A DNA stretch of 64,000 bases from Microbacterium sp. (GTDB taxonomy: Bacteria > Actinomycetota > Actinomycetes > Actinomycetales > Microbacteriaceae): the NCBI RefSeq assembly GCF_017305435.1, contig NZ_JAFKIP010000004.1, forward strand, positions 372,001 through 436,000. Reading direction: 5' to 3'. The translations under genes and the position numbers were made by a program. The notes under the pieces are model-generated. The model was not told the origin of the DNA. It searched no databases and worked only from the letters and a program-made list of their open reading frames with translations. Positions 33,350 to 42,492 of this stretch are shown one piece after another; positions within the stretch are counted from its first letter, which is position 1, and every line of letters begins with the position of its first letter.

Positions 33350-33403
33350 CGTCCACCTTCGGATGCCATCGGATGCAGGGAGGTCCGTGTCTCACCCCGC
33401 GTC

Positions 33404-33409
33404 TAGGCT
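33404..33409 (+). promoter_or_regulatory. -10 element for a leaderless polA transcript
   Basis: TAGGCT ends 6 nt before the GTG at 33416. Confidence 0.6.
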
Positions 33410-33415
33410 GGCAGG

Positions 33416-36055
33416 GTGACGGACACCTCGAAGCCTACCCTTCTCGTCGTCGACGGCCATTCGCTGGCGTACCGCGCCTTCTTCGCGCTGCCGGTCGACA
33501 ACTTCTCCACGAAGGACGGGCAGCACACGAACGGGATCTACGGGTTCCTCTCCATGTTCGTGAATCTCGTGAAGGCCGAGCAGCCGACACATCTGGCGGT
33601 CGCCTTCGACACGTCCCGGCACTCGTTCCGCACCGATGAGTACCCCGAGTACAAGGCGAATCGATCCGAGTCGCCGGCGGAGTTCTCGGGGCAGATCCCG
33701 CTGTTGCAGGAGTGCCTGGCCGCGATGAACGTGCGCGTCCTCACGAAAGAGGGCATCGAGGCCGACGACATCTTGGCGACCCTCGCGACGGAGGGCGCGG
33801 CTCAGGGCTTCGACGTCCTCGTCTGCTCGGGGGATCGCGACACGATCCAGCTCGTCACGGACGACGTGACGCTTCTCTATCCGAGCGTGCAGGGCGTCTC
33901 GCAGCTGAAGCGCTACACGCCCGATGCCGTCGTCGAGAAGTACGGTCTGCCCCCCGCCAACTATCCCGACATCGCCGCCCTCGTCGGTGAGACGAGCGAC
34001 AACCTGCCGGGCGTTCCGAAGGTGGGGGAGAAGACCGCCGTCAAGTGGCTGACGCAGTGGGGCAGCCTCGACGCGCTCATGCAGAATGCCGACAAGATCA
34101 CAGGCGTCGTGGGGGGGAACCTCCGCGACCACCTCGACGACGTCCGCCGCAACCGCTCGCTCAACGCTCTCCTGCGTGACGTCGAGTTGCCCGTCGGGCC
34201 TGCCGACCTCGCGCTGCAGCCGATCGACGCGCAAGCGGTCCGCGATATCTTCGCGCGGCTCGAGTTCCGCACGCTGCTGCCGCGGGTCTTCGACGCCATG
34301 GCGGCGGATGCCGAGGACATCGCCGCCGCGTCCGCCCCGGCGGTCACCGCTCCGACACCCGCCGAACTCGAGGCCAACACCTTCGCCGCGTGGCTCGACG
34401 ACCATCAGGGCGAGCTCGCCCTGCATGTGACCATCGAGGGCGGCCTGCCCGCACGCATCGGGGTCGCCGCGCCCGATGCCGCTGCGGAGGTCACCTGGTC
34501 CGACGACGTCCGGGCGGCCCTGCGCCCGTGGCTCGAGGGTGAGAGCGCCAAGATCGTCACCGATGCGAAACCCCAGGTCAAAGCCCTGCGCCGTGCAGGC
34601 GTGCGCCTCGGCGGGCTCGCGTTCGACCCGATCCTCGCCGGTTGGCTCCTGCGGCCGAGTTTCCCCGACAAGGGGCTCGGAGATCTCGTCGACCGCTACC
34701 TCGACGAGAAGCTCCCCGAAGCCGACCCCACTCAGCTCGTGCCGGAGACCGAGGGGGCGACCCCCGCGCAGCTCGCGTGGTACGCGCTGCGGGTGAGCGC
34801 CGAGATCCGCGAGGAGATGCCGGAGTCCGTGGCATCCGTGCTCGCCGACATCGAGCTGCCGACGCTCGACACCCTCGCCGACATGGAGCTCGCGGGTGTC
34901 GCGATCTCGCACGCGAAGTTGTCGGAGTTCTCCAGCGAGCTCGCCGCCCGCGCCGACGACATCGCGCAGCGCGCCTACGCCGAGATCGACCGCGAGGTGA
35001 ACCTCGGCTCGCCCAAGCAGCTGCAGGAGGTGCTGTTCGAGCAGCTGCAGCTGCCGAAGACGCGCAAGACGAAGACCGGCTACTCGACGGACGCCGCGGT
35101 GCTGGCGGATCTGCAGGAGTCGAACCCGCATCCGTTCCTGGATCTTCTCCTCCAGCACCGCGAGGCGACGAAGCTGCGTCAGATCATCGAATCGCTGGAC
35201 GTGTCGATCGCGGCCGACGGCCGAACCCGCACGACGTACCTGCAGACGGGCAGCCAGACGGGGCGTCTGTCGAGCACGGATCCGAACCTGCAGAACATCC
35301 CGATCCGCAACGAGGAGTCGCACCGCATCCGTGCGGCCTTCGAGGTGGGCGAGGGGTACGAGACGCTCCTCACGGCGGACTACTCGCAGATCGAGATGCG
35401 CATCATGGCGCATCTCTCCGGCGATGCGGGCCTCGTCGAGGCCTTCAACTCGGGCGAGGATCTGCACCGCTTCGTCGGTGCGCGGGTCTTCGGCGTCGAA
35501 CCGACCGATGTCACACCCGCGATGCGGACGAAGGTCAAGGCGATGAGCTACGGCCTCGTCTACGGCCTTTCGGCCTTCGGGTTGTCGAAGCAGCTGCGCA
35601 TCGAGCAATCCGAGGCGAAGCAGCTCATGATGGAGTACTTCGCCCGGTTCGGCGCGGTCCGCGACTACCTGCGCGAATCGGTGCAGCAGGCGCGTGTCGA
35701 CGGCTACACCGAGACGATCTTCGGCCGCCGCCGCCCGTTCCCGGATCTCGGCAGCCCGAATCGGGTCCTGCGCGAGAACGCGGAACGCGCGGCGCTCAAC
35801 GCTCCGATCCAAGGGTCGGCCGCCGACATCATGAAGATCGCCCTGTTCCACATCCACGACGAGCTGCGCGCGCACGAGCTGCGCTCGCGCGTGTTGCTGC
35901 AGATCCACGACGAGCTCGTCGTCGAGGTGGCACCGGGGGAGTGGGACGCGGTGGAGAAGATCGTCACGGAGCGGATGGGCGACGCCGCGGACCTCACGGT
36001 GCCCCTCGACGTGCAGATCGGCCGCGGGCCGGACTGGGATGTCGCGGGCCACTGA
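33416..36055 (+). CDS. polA: DNA polymerase I
   Basis: An 879-residue polymerase for repair and Okazaki fragment maturation. The N-terminal 5'-3' exonuclease/flap domain covers about residues 1-290 (LLVVDGHSLAYRAFFAL, GDRDTIQLV). The middle domain lacks the DxE and other acidic residues of a working 3'-5' exonuclease, as in other actinobacterial PolA proteins. The polymerase domain has motif A DYSQIEMR (about 655), motif B around KAMSYGLVYGLSAFG and motif C HDELV (about 831). The GTG start follows a TAGGCT hexamer. Confidence 0.97.
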   Translation: MTDTSKPTLLVVDGHSLAYRAFFALPVDNFSTKDGQHTNGIYGFLSMFVNLVKAEQPTHLAVAFDTSRHSFRTDEYPEYKANRSESPAEFSGQIPLLQECLAAMNVRVLTKEGIEADDILATLATEGAAQGFDVLVCSGDRDTIQLVTDDVTLLYPSVQGVSQLKRYTPDAVVEKYGLPPANYPDIAALVGETSDNLPGVPKVGEKTAVKWLTQWGSLDALMQNADKITGVVGGNLRDHLDDVRRNRSLNALLRDVELPVGPADLALQPIDAQAVRDIFARLEFRTLLPRVFDAMAADAEDIAAASAPAVTAPTPAELEANTFAAWLDDHQGELALHVTIEGGLPARIGVAAPDAAAEVTWSDDVRAALRPWLEGESAKIVTDAKPQVKALRRAGVRLGGLAFDPILAGWLLRPSFPDKGLGDLVDRYLDEKLPEADPTQLVPETEGATPAQLAWYALRVSAEIREEMPESVASVLADIELPTLDTLADMELAGVAISHAKLSEFSSELAARADDIAQRAYAEIDREVNLGSPKQLQEVLFEQLQLPKTRKTKTGYSTDAAVLADLQESNPHPFLDLLLQHREATKLRQIIESLDVSIAADGRTRTTYLQTGSQTGRLSSTDPNLQNIPIRNEESHRIRAAFEVGEGYETLLTADYSQIEMRIMAHLSGDAGLVEAFNSGEDLHRFVGARVFGVEPTDVTPAMRTKVKAMSYGLVYGLSAFGLSKQLRIEQSEAKQLMMEYFARFGAVRDYLRESVQQARVDGYTETIFGRRRPFPDLGSPNRVLRENAERAALNAPIQGSAADIMKIALFHIHDELRAHELRSRVLLQIHDELVVEVAPGEWDAVEKIVTERMGDAADLTVPLDVQIGRGPDWDVAGH

Positions 36056-36063
36056 CACCCGCA

Positions 36064-36097
36064 CGTGCCGGCGCCGGGGGTGACCGGCGCCGGCACG
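36064..36097 (+). terminator. hairpin terminator after polA
   Basis: A 12-bp perfect stem (CGTGCCGGCGCC with its complement) closes a 10-nt loop. There is no U tract. Confidence 0.7.
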
Positions 36098-36118
36098 CGG
36101 TCTCACCGCCCCTGGGAT

Positions 36119-36124
36119 TAGGCT
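36119..36124 (+). promoter_or_regulatory. -10 element for a leaderless DUF885 gene
   Basis: TAGGCT ends 6 nt before the ATG at 36131. Confidence 0.6.
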
Positions 36125-36130
36125 CGAGGA

Positions 36131-37804
36131 ATGACTGACGCACAGCGCACCCCGACGCCGATCGATCAGATCGCCGAGGCGTGGGTCGACACCGTCGCCG
36201 AGCTCTCGCCGTCGACGGCCACCTACATCGGGCGCAGCGAGCACAATCGCCGCCTGGACGATCTTTCGCCGGCCGGCCACGAAGCGCGCCGCGCCGCTGC
36301 GGCGGCGACGCTCGAGGCGCTGGAGGCCACGGAGCCGATCGACGACGTCGATCACGTCACCCGGGCCGACCTCGCCGCCGACCTCCGCCTGCAGCTCGCC
36401 CTTCACGACGCCGGGGCACACCTGCGTGACGTCAACGTGATCGCCTCGCCCGTCCAGGAGGTGCGGAGCGTCTTCGACCTCATGCCCACCGACACGGTGG
36501 ACGACTGGGATGTCATCTCCGACCGCCTGCGCGCCGTGCCGGCGGCGCTCGGCGGCTACGTGCAGACCCTGCGCGAAGGCATCCGGACCGGTGTCGTCCC
36601 CGCGCGCCGCCAGGTCCGCGAGGCCGTCACGCAGATCGGCCGCTACACCGCCGACAGCGGCTTCTTCGCAGAGTTCGCCCGCGAGGCCGCTCCCGCCGAG
36701 GGTCACCTCCCGGCGTCCCTCGCTCGCGCGCTCTCCGAGCACGCCGGTGCCGCACGCGTCGCCTATGACGAGCTCGCGGACGTCCTTCGCGATGAGCTGC
36801 TTCCCGCGGCGAGCGAAGCGGATGCCGTCGGCCGTGAGCTGTACGCGCTGCACTCCCGCCGCTTCCTCGGCGCGGAGATCGATCTCGACGAGACGTACGA
36901 ATGGGGTGTCGCCGAGCTCGCGCGCATGGTCGCCGAGCAGGAAGCCATCGCGAACGAGATCCTCCCCGGCGCGAGCGTCGAAGAGGCCGTCGCGTTCCTC
37001 GAACAGGATGAGAGCCGCAAGCTCCACGGCACCGCGGCGCTCCAGGCGTGGATGCAGGAGACGAGCGACCGCGCGGTCGCCGAGCTCGGTGAGACCCACT
37101 TCGACATCCCGGCCCAGATCCGTCGCCTCGAGTGCATGATCGCGCCGACCAACGAGGGCGGCATCTACTACACCGGGCCGACCGACGACTTCTCCCGTCC
37201 GGGCCGGATGTGGTGGTCCGTGCCCGAGGGCGTCGACTCGTTCGACACGTGGCGCGAGCTCACGACGGTGTACCACGAGGGCGTCCCCGGTCACCACCTG
37301 CAGATCGCGCAGGCCGTCTACAATCGCGCCGAGCTCAACTCCTGGCGCCGACTGCTCGCGGGGTCGAGCGGCCACGCGGAGGGATGGGCGCTGTACGCCG
37401 AGCGCCTCATGGAGCAGCTCGGCTACCTCGATGACCCGGCCGATCGGCTCGGCATGCTCGACGGCCAGCGCATGCGGGCGGCCCGCGTCGTCCTGGACAT
37501 CGGCGTGCACCTCGGCAAGCCGCGCCTCGACGGCGAAGGGACGTGGGACGCGGAGTACGCGCTCGAGTTCATGCGACGGAATGTCAACATGTCGGACGAG
37601 TTCATCCAGTTCGAGGTGAACCGCTATCTCGGGTGGCCGGGGCAGGCCCCGTCGTACAAGGTGGGGCAGCGCATCTGGGAACAGATCCGCGACGACGCCG
37701 CCGCGCGGGAAGGCGGCGACTTCGACATCAAGCGCTTCCACATGCGCGCATTGCGCCTCGGCGGTGTCGGGCTCGACACCCTTCGGATGGCGCTGGCCGA
37801 ATGA
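36131..37804 (+). CDS. DUF885 family zinc peptidase-like protein
   Basis: A 557-residue protein of the DUF885 family. The signature VYHEGVPGHHLQ, with His382 and a following HH pair near 388-389, resembles the HExxH-type metal site of M32-like carboxypeptidases. No signal peptide or membrane helix is visible, so it is cytoplasmic. Activity on peptides is likely but unproven, and the substrate is unknown. It stands alone between polA and a flavin monooxygenase. A GGATGCC/GGCATCC hairpin (37810-37831) after the stop may end transcription. Confidence 0.85.
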   Translation: MTDAQRTPTPIDQIAEAWVDTVAELSPSTATYIGRSEHNRRLDDLSPAGHEARRAAAAATLEALEATEPIDDVDHVTRADLAADLRLQLALHDAGAHLRDVNVIASPVQEVRSVFDLMPTDTVDDWDVISDRLRAVPAALGGYVQTLREGIRTGVVPARRQVREAVTQIGRYTADSGFFAEFAREAAPAEGHLPASLARALSEHAGAARVAYDELADVLRDELLPAASEADAVGRELYALHSRRFLGAEIDLDETYEWGVAELARMVAEQEAIANEILPGASVEEAVAFLEQDESRKLHGTAALQAWMQETSDRAVAELGETHFDIPAQIRRLECMIAPTNEGGIYYTGPTDDFSRPGRMWWSVPEGVDSFDTWRELTTVYHEGVPGHHLQIAQAVYNRAELNSWRRLLAGSSGHAEGWALYAERLMEQLGYLDDPADRLGMLDGQRMRAARVVLDIGVHLGKPRLDGEGTWDAEYALEFMRRNVNMSDEFIQFEVNRYLGWPGQAPSYKVGQRIWEQIRDDAAAREGGDFDIKRFHMRALRLGGVGLDTLRMALAE

Positions 37805-37809
37805 GCCGG

Positions 37810-37831
37810 GGATGCCGGGAATGCGGCATCC
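37810..37831 (+). terminator. weak hairpin after the DUF885 gene
   Basis: Seven-bp arms GGATGCC and GGCATCC enclose an 8-nt loop. It is short and has no U tract. Confidence 0.4.
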
Positions 37832-37852
37832 GTCTCGGTGGTTCCCATTCAC

Positions 37853-38887
37853 ATGCATGAAGTGAAACTGGGCCTGCACACGTTCGGCGACATCACCCTG
37901 AACGATGACGGCACGCGCACGAGCGATGCGCAGACGATCCGCAACATCGTCGATGAAGCCGTGCTCGGCGATGAGCTCGGGCTCGCGTACTTCGGCGTGG
38001 GGGAGCATCACCGGCACGAGTTCGCGGTGTCGAGCCCCGAGATCGTCCTCGCGGCGGCTGCGTCGCGCACTCGGAACATCCACCTCGGCACGGCCGTCAC
38101 GGTGCTCTCCAGCGATGACCCGGTGCGCGCGTACGAGCGCTTCGCGACGCTCGATGCGGTCTCCGGAGGCCGCGCGGAGGCGATCGTCGGGCGCGGCTCG
38201 TTCACGGAGTCCTTCCCCCTGTTCGGCTACGACCTGCGTGACTACGAGGTCCTCTTCGAGGAGAAGCTCGACCTCTTCGCGCGGCTTCGCGACGAGCGGC
38301 CGGTGACCTGGGAGGGTACGACGCGCGCCGCGCTCGCGGACGCCGACGTGTACCCGAAGACGGAGAACGGCTTCCCGGTATGGGTCGGCGTCGGCGGCAC
38401 TCCGGCGTCGGTCGTGCGGACGGCGCGGTACGGCTTCAACCTCATGCTCGCCATCATCGGCGGCGCACCGGCACGGTTCCGCCCCTTCGTCGACCTCTAC
38501 CATCGCTCGCTCGAAGAGTTCGGACGGGACCGCCTTCCGATCGGCGTGCACTCACCGGGGCACATCGCCGACACCGACGAGCAGGCGTGGGAAGAGCTCT
38601 ACCCGGCGATGGAGGCGAACCGCAATGCGATCGGCGCCGAGCGCGGCTGGCCGCCCTACAGCCGACTGCAGTTCCAGCACGATGTCGGTCCCGACGGCGC
38701 GCTGTTCGCCGGTTCGCCCGAGACCGTGGCACGTAAGATCGCCGCGGCCGTCCGCGTGCTCGACGTCGACCGGTTCGACCTCAAGTACGCGAACGGAACG
38801 ATGCCCCACGCGATGCTGATGCGCTCGATCGAGCTCTACGGCACGACGGTCGCGCCGATGGTGCAGGACCTGCTGCGGGACGCCTGA
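37853..38887 (+). CDS. LLM-class flavin-dependent oxidoreductase
   Basis: A 344-residue TIM-barrel protein of the bacterial luciferase-like family, using reduced F420 or FMN. Typical parts are GLAYFGVGEHH near residues 43-53, HLGTAVTVLSSDDPVRAYERFATLD (in two pieces near 78-102) and VGRGSFTESFPLFGYDL. The substrate cannot be deduced. ATG at 37853 (MHEVKLGLHTFGD) is preferred over the GTG 15 bases upstream. The next gene, a transporter, has its own -10 element, so joint function is not implied. Confidence 0.88.
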   Translation: MHEVKLGLHTFGDITLNDDGTRTSDAQTIRNIVDEAVLGDELGLAYFGVGEHHRHEFAVSSPEIVLAAAASRTRNIHLGTAVTVLSSDDPVRAYERFATLDAVSGGRAEAIVGRGSFTESFPLFGYDLRDYEVLFEEKLDLFARLRDERPVTWEGTTRAALADADVYPKTENGFPVWVGVGGTPASVVRTARYGFNLMLAIIGGAPARFRPFVDLYHRSLEEFGRDRLPIGVHSPGHIADTDEQAWEELYPAMEANRNAIGAERGWPPYSRLQFQHDVGPDGALFAGSPETVARKIAAAVRVLDVDRFDLKYANGTMPHAMLMRSIELYGTTVAPMVQDLLRDA

Positions 38888-38888
38888 G

Positions 38889-38894
38889 TAGCAT
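38889..38894 (+). promoter_or_regulatory. -10 element for a leaderless MFS gene
   Basis: TAGCAT ends 6 nt before the ATG at 38901. Confidence 0.6.
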
Positions 38895-38900
38895 TCCCTC

Positions 38901-40277
38901 ATGACGGATGCTCCGACCCGCGCCGACGCCTCGATCGGCGTGCGCCTGGACGCGCTGCCTTTCACGCGCGCACACGCGAAGGTGCTGACCGGCTCCGGCC
39001 TCGGCTGGGCGCTCGACGCGATGGACGTCGGCCTCATCTCGTTCGTCATCACGGTGCTCATCGCGCAGTGGTCGCTGACGGGGGAGCAGGCGTCGTGGAT
39101 CGCGTCGGCGGGCTTCGTCGGCATGGCGGTCGGCGCGAGTGTCGGCGGCCTCCTCGCCGATCGGTTCGGCAGACGCTCGGTGTTCGCCGTCACACTGCTC
39201 GTGTACGGCGTCGCGACGGGTGCGAGTGCGCTCGTCGGCGGTCTGGCGGCGCTCATCGCGCTGCGCGTCGTCGTGGGGCTCGGACTCGGAGCGGAGCTTC
39301 CCGTCGCGAGCACGTATGTGAGCGAACTGGCGCCGGCGCGGATCCGAGGCCGGGTCATCGTGATCCTGGAGGCGTTCTGGGCCGTGGGGTGGACCGCGGC
39401 GGCGCTCATCGGCTACCTCGTGATCCCCGCCGGCGCGGAGGGGTGGCGGTGGGCATTCGCGCTCGGCGCGATCCCCGCGGTCTACGCCCTCATCGTGCGC
39501 TGGGGTCTGCCGGAGTCGCCGCGCTGGCTCGCGCGGCGCGGGCGTCTCGCCGAGGCCGACCAGGTCGTGGCCCGGTTCGAGGCGGCGGCGCTCGGGACGC
39601 CGGCTTCGGCCACGCCGCCCCCGTCGCTGCGACCCGCGGCGCCCGCGCCGCGACCGGATGCCGCGACGACCACGACCGCCCGGCGACTCGTCTCGTTGTG
39701 GACGCCGGAGTTCCGCGTCCGCACCGCATCGCTCTGGATCGTCTGGTTCTGCGTCAACTTCGCGTACTACGGGGCCTTCATCTGGATCCCCTCGATCCTG
39801 TTCGCGCAGGGCTACGACCTCGTGAAGTCGTTCGGGTTCACCCTGGTGATCACGCTCGCGCAGCTGCCCGGGTACGCCGTCGCGGCGTGGCTCATCGAGG
39901 TATTGGGACGCCGTACGACGCTGTCGGTGTTCCTCGCGGGTGCAACTGCGTCAGCCGTGCTCTTCGGCACGTCGGTAGGGGAGGGTGCCGTCATCGGCGC
40001 GGGCATGGCGCTGTCGTTCTTCACACTCGGCGCCTGGGGCGCGCTCTATGCCGTCACGCCGGAGAACTATCCGACCTCCACCCGGGCAACGGGTGCGGGT
40101 TGGGCCGCCGGGGTCGGACGCATCGCGTCGATCATCGCACCGCTCACGGTTCCCGGTCTCCTTGCGCTCGGCGGCACGCCGCTGCTGTTCACGGTGTTCG
40201 CCGCGTTCTTCCTCGTGGCGGCAGGGGCGGCCTGGGGGCTCGCCGACCCGCGCGGCCTGGCCCTCGACGAGCGCTGA
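38901..40277 (+). CDS. MFS transporter, sugar/aromatic-acid symporter type
   Basis: A 458-residue major facilitator protein with 12 predicted helices and a long cytoplasmic loop near residues 215-260. The DRFGRRSVFA motif between helices 2 and 3 (about 87-96) is the MFS signature, and GWALDAMDVGLISFVI in helix 1 resembles the aromatic acid:H+ symporter and niacin transporter group. PESPRWLARRGR after helix 6 is also found in that group. The transported compound is unknown. Confidence 0.85.
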   Translation: MTDAPTRADASIGVRLDALPFTRAHAKVLTGSGLGWALDAMDVGLISFVITVLIAQWSLTGEQASWIASAGFVGMAVGASVGGLLADRFGRRSVFAVTLLVYGVATGASALVGGLAALIALRVVVGLGLGAELPVASTYVSELAPARIRGRVIVILEAFWAVGWTAAALIGYLVIPAGAEGWRWAFALGAIPAVYALIVRWGLPESPRWLARRGRLAEADQVVARFEAAALGTPASATPPPSLRPAAPAPRPDAATTTTARRLVSLWTPEFRVRTASLWIVWFCVNFAYYGAFIWIPSILFAQGYDLVKSFGFTLVITLAQLPGYAVAAWLIEVLGRRTTLSVFLAGATASAVLFGTSVGEGAVIGAGMALSFFTLGAWGALYAVTPENYPTSTRATGAGWAAGVGRIASIIAPLTVPGLLALGGTPLLFTVFAAFFLVAAGAAWGLADPRGLALDER

Positions 40278-40310
40278 GACGACGTGATCCGTTCCCGCCG
40301 GCACCGCGCG

Positions 40311-40316
40311 TAGGCT
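40311..40316 (+). promoter_or_regulatory. -10 element for a leaderless SGNH hydrolase gene
   Basis: TAGGCT ends 6 nt before the GTG at 40323. Confidence 0.6.
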
Positions 40317-40322
40317 CGTCGG

Positions 40323-41084
40323 GTGGCATCCATTCGTTTCGTCGCCATCGGCGACTCGTTCACCGAGGGCGTCGGGGATGAGCTTCCCGACGGCACCGTC
40401 CGAGGCTGGGCCGACCTCGCCGCGCAAGGATGGGCCGACGCGCGCGGAGAGGCGATCGCCTACGCGAACCTCGCGATCCGCGGCAAGCTCGTGTGGCCGA
40501 TCGTGACCCAGCAGCTGGAGCGCGCCCTCGCACTGAAGCCGACGCATCTGTCGTTCAACGGCGGCGGAAACGACATGCTGCGCCCCCGCACCTCGATCGC
40601 GCACATCGCGGATGCCTTCAGCCAGGTCCTGCGTCGGTGCGACGAAGAGGGCGTGCGCCTCATCCTCCTCTCCGGCGCGAACCCGTCCGCGCAGCTGCCG
40701 CTCAGCCGTGTGATCCAGCGGCGCGGCGACCTCATGTCGGCCGCCGTCGTCGCGCGGATGGAGGAGCGCGAGGACGTCGTCCAGGCGCTCAACTGGCCGG
40801 ATGCCGAGCTGTCGGACCCGTCGTACTGGTCCGAGGATCGCCTGCACATGAACAGCCGCGGACATCACCGCGTGGCCGCGCGCGTGCTCGAAGCGCTCGG
40901 TGAGCGGGTTCCCGACGGCTGGTGGTCGCTGCCGGAGCTTCCTGAACCCATCCGTCTCGCACAGCGCGACTACTTCCGCGAGCACCTCGGACCGTGGGTG
41001 CGACGCCGGCTCACCGGCACGTCGTCAGGCGACGGCCGGGAGCCCAAGTTCGGCGGGGAGTGGATCGAGGTCGCGCCGCGCTGA
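40323..41084 (+). CDS. SGNH/GDSL-family hydrolase
   Basis: A 253-residue hydrolase. Block I is GDSFTEG with the nucleophile Ser12; block III is FNGGGNDML near residues 78-86; block V with the Asp/His pair is EDRLHMNSRGHH (D172, H175). No signal peptide is visible, so it acts in the cytoplasm, on an ester or acyl substrate that cannot be named. It is convergent with the MFS gene downstream, and both stop codons lie within or next to one inverted repeat (41076-41107). Confidence 0.88.
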   Translation: MASIRFVAIGDSFTEGVGDELPDGTVRGWADLAAQGWADARGEAIAYANLAIRGKLVWPIVTQQLERALALKPTHLSFNGGGNDMLRPRTSIAHIADAFSQVLRRCDEEGVRLILLSGANPSAQLPLSRVIQRRGDLMSAAVVARMEEREDVVQALNWPDAELSDPSYWSEDRLHMNSRGHHRVAARVLEALGERVPDGWWSLPELPEPIRLAQRDYFREHLGPWVRRRLTGTSSGDGREPKFGGEWIEVAPR

Positions 41085-41107
41085 GGGTCGGCCGGTGCTC
41101 AGCGCGG
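41076..41107. terminator. bidirectional terminator spanning convergent gene ends
   Basis: Perfect 10-bp arms CCGCGCTGAG and CTCAGCGCGG enclose a 12-nt loop. The left arm contains the TGA of the SGNH hydrolase and the right arm the stop codon of the minus-strand MFS gene, so each arm doubles as coding end and terminator. Confidence 0.75.
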
Positions 41108-42430
41108 ATGCCGCGGCGGGTCGATCCCCAGGAGGACGCGTGTCTTGCGGCGTTCGATCACGATGAACGTCCAGCCCAGTGCCCACAGCGGGAACTGCGT
41201 GAGGAAGGCGATGCGGAAGGCCTCCAGGCGGTAGGTGTCCGGCGTGCCCGCGCCCTGCAGGTCGAGTGCGAGTCCGATCGCGAAGATCGCGATGAGCGCA
41301 GCGAGGAAGCCGCCCACGTTCGTGATCCCGGTGGCGGTCGACAGGCGATGGGCCGGGTTGTGCGTGCGCGCATGGTCGAACGCGATCATCGACGCGGGGC
41401 CGCCCATCGCGAGTGCGAAGGCGAGCCCGTACAGCAGCCACAGCGGAGCGGCGCCGGGCCACAGCAGGACGGCCGTCCACCCGACGGCCTGCGTCGCGAC
41501 GGCGGGAAGCACGAGCGCGCGTGAGCGCCGGTGGGGGATGCGGCGGGAGAGGTCGCCCATCACGGGGCCGAGAACCATGCCGACGACGACGTAGACGGAC
41601 AGCACGCCGGCGGCCTGGCCCTTCTCGAGCCCTTCGCCGGCGGTGAGGAACGGCATGCCCCAGAGGAGCACGAAGGCGGTCCCTGCGAACGGTGTCGTGA
41701 AATGCGACCAGAAGGCGAGCCGGGTGCCGGGGTGCGCCCAGGCGGCCCGGATGCCGACGCCGGTGTCCATCGCGGAGCGGACGACACGAATCGCACCGGT
41801 GTCGGTGTCGACCGAGACGTCCGCCGGCAGCTCCGGCGGATGATTGCGGATGCACGCGTAGACCAGCACGGCGAACAGGACGCAGAGGGCCGCGATGCCG
41901 CCGAAGACGATCTCCCAACTTGTGGCGTGCAAGAGGGCTGCGAGCGGGGCGAGCGCGAGGAGCTGCCCGGACTGGCCCACGAGACCGGTGAGCTGGCTCA
42001 TGAGCGGACCGCGCTGCGCCGGGAACCAGGTCGCGATCAGACGGAGCACGCCGGGGAACACGGCGGCGTCGCCGGCGCCGAGGAGGACGCGTGCGAAGAT
42101 CGCGACGCCGACGCTGGGGGAGACGGCGAGAGTGAGCTGTCCGACGGCCATGAGGAGCATTCCGATCGCCATGATCGGGCGCGCACCATAGCGATCGAGG
42201 AGGAGTCCGACCGGGATCTGCATGCCGCCGTATACCGCGAGCTGGACGACGGCGAACATCGACAGCGTCGCGGCATCCGCGCCGAAACGCTCTGCCGTGT
42301 CGATCCCGACGGCCGACAGCGAGGAGCGGTTGACGACGGCGAGCATGTAGGCGGCGACGCCGACGCCCCAGATGAACCAGCCGCGCCATCCAGGCCCCGC
42401 GACGGCGGCGCGGAGAGGATCGAGGGGCAC
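41099..42430 (-). CDS. MFS transporter
   Basis: A 443-residue major facilitator protein with 12 predicted helices. LLLDRYGARPIMAIG between helices 2 and 3 (about residues 76-90) is the MFS signature. PAQRGPLMSQLTGLVGQSGQ near 133-152 follows the pattern of nitrate/nitrite porters and related organic anion carriers; I cannot name the substrate. The GTG start at 42430 comes 6 nt after a TAGCGT hexamer. It is divergent from the reductase gene at 42493. Confidence 0.83.
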   Translation of the reverse strand: MPLDPLRAAVAGPGWRGWFIWGVGVAAYMLAVVNRSSLSAVGIDTAERFGADAATLSMFAVVQLAVYGGMQIPVGLLLDRYGARPIMAIGMLLMAVGQLTLAVSPSVGVAIFARVLLGAGDAAVFPGVLRLIATWFPAQRGPLMSQLTGLVGQSGQLLALAPLAALLHATSWEIVFGGIAALCVLFAVLVYACIRNHPPELPADVSVDTDTGAIRVVRSAMDTGVGIRAAWAHPGTRLAFWSHFTTPFAGTAFVLLWGMPFLTAGEGLEKGQAAGVLSVYVVVGMVLGPVMGDLSRRIPHRRSRALVLPAVATQAVGWTAVLLWPGAAPLWLLYGLAFALAMGGPASMIAFDHARTHNPAHRLSTATGITNVGGFLAALIAIFAIGLALDLQGAGTPDTYRLEAFRIAFLTQFPLWALGWTFIVIERRKTRVLLGIDPPRHPR

Positions 42431-42436
42431 CCGTCC

Positions 42437-42442
42437 ACGCTA
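42437..42442 (-). promoter_or_regulatory. -10 element for the leaderless minus-strand MFS gene
   Basis: TAGCGT on the minus strand ends 6 nt before the GTG start at 42430. Confidence 0.55.
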
Positions 42443-42492
42443 CTCCTGCGCGTCGGTGGACTCGTCCGAGGTCGGTCCGGGATCATGAGTGC

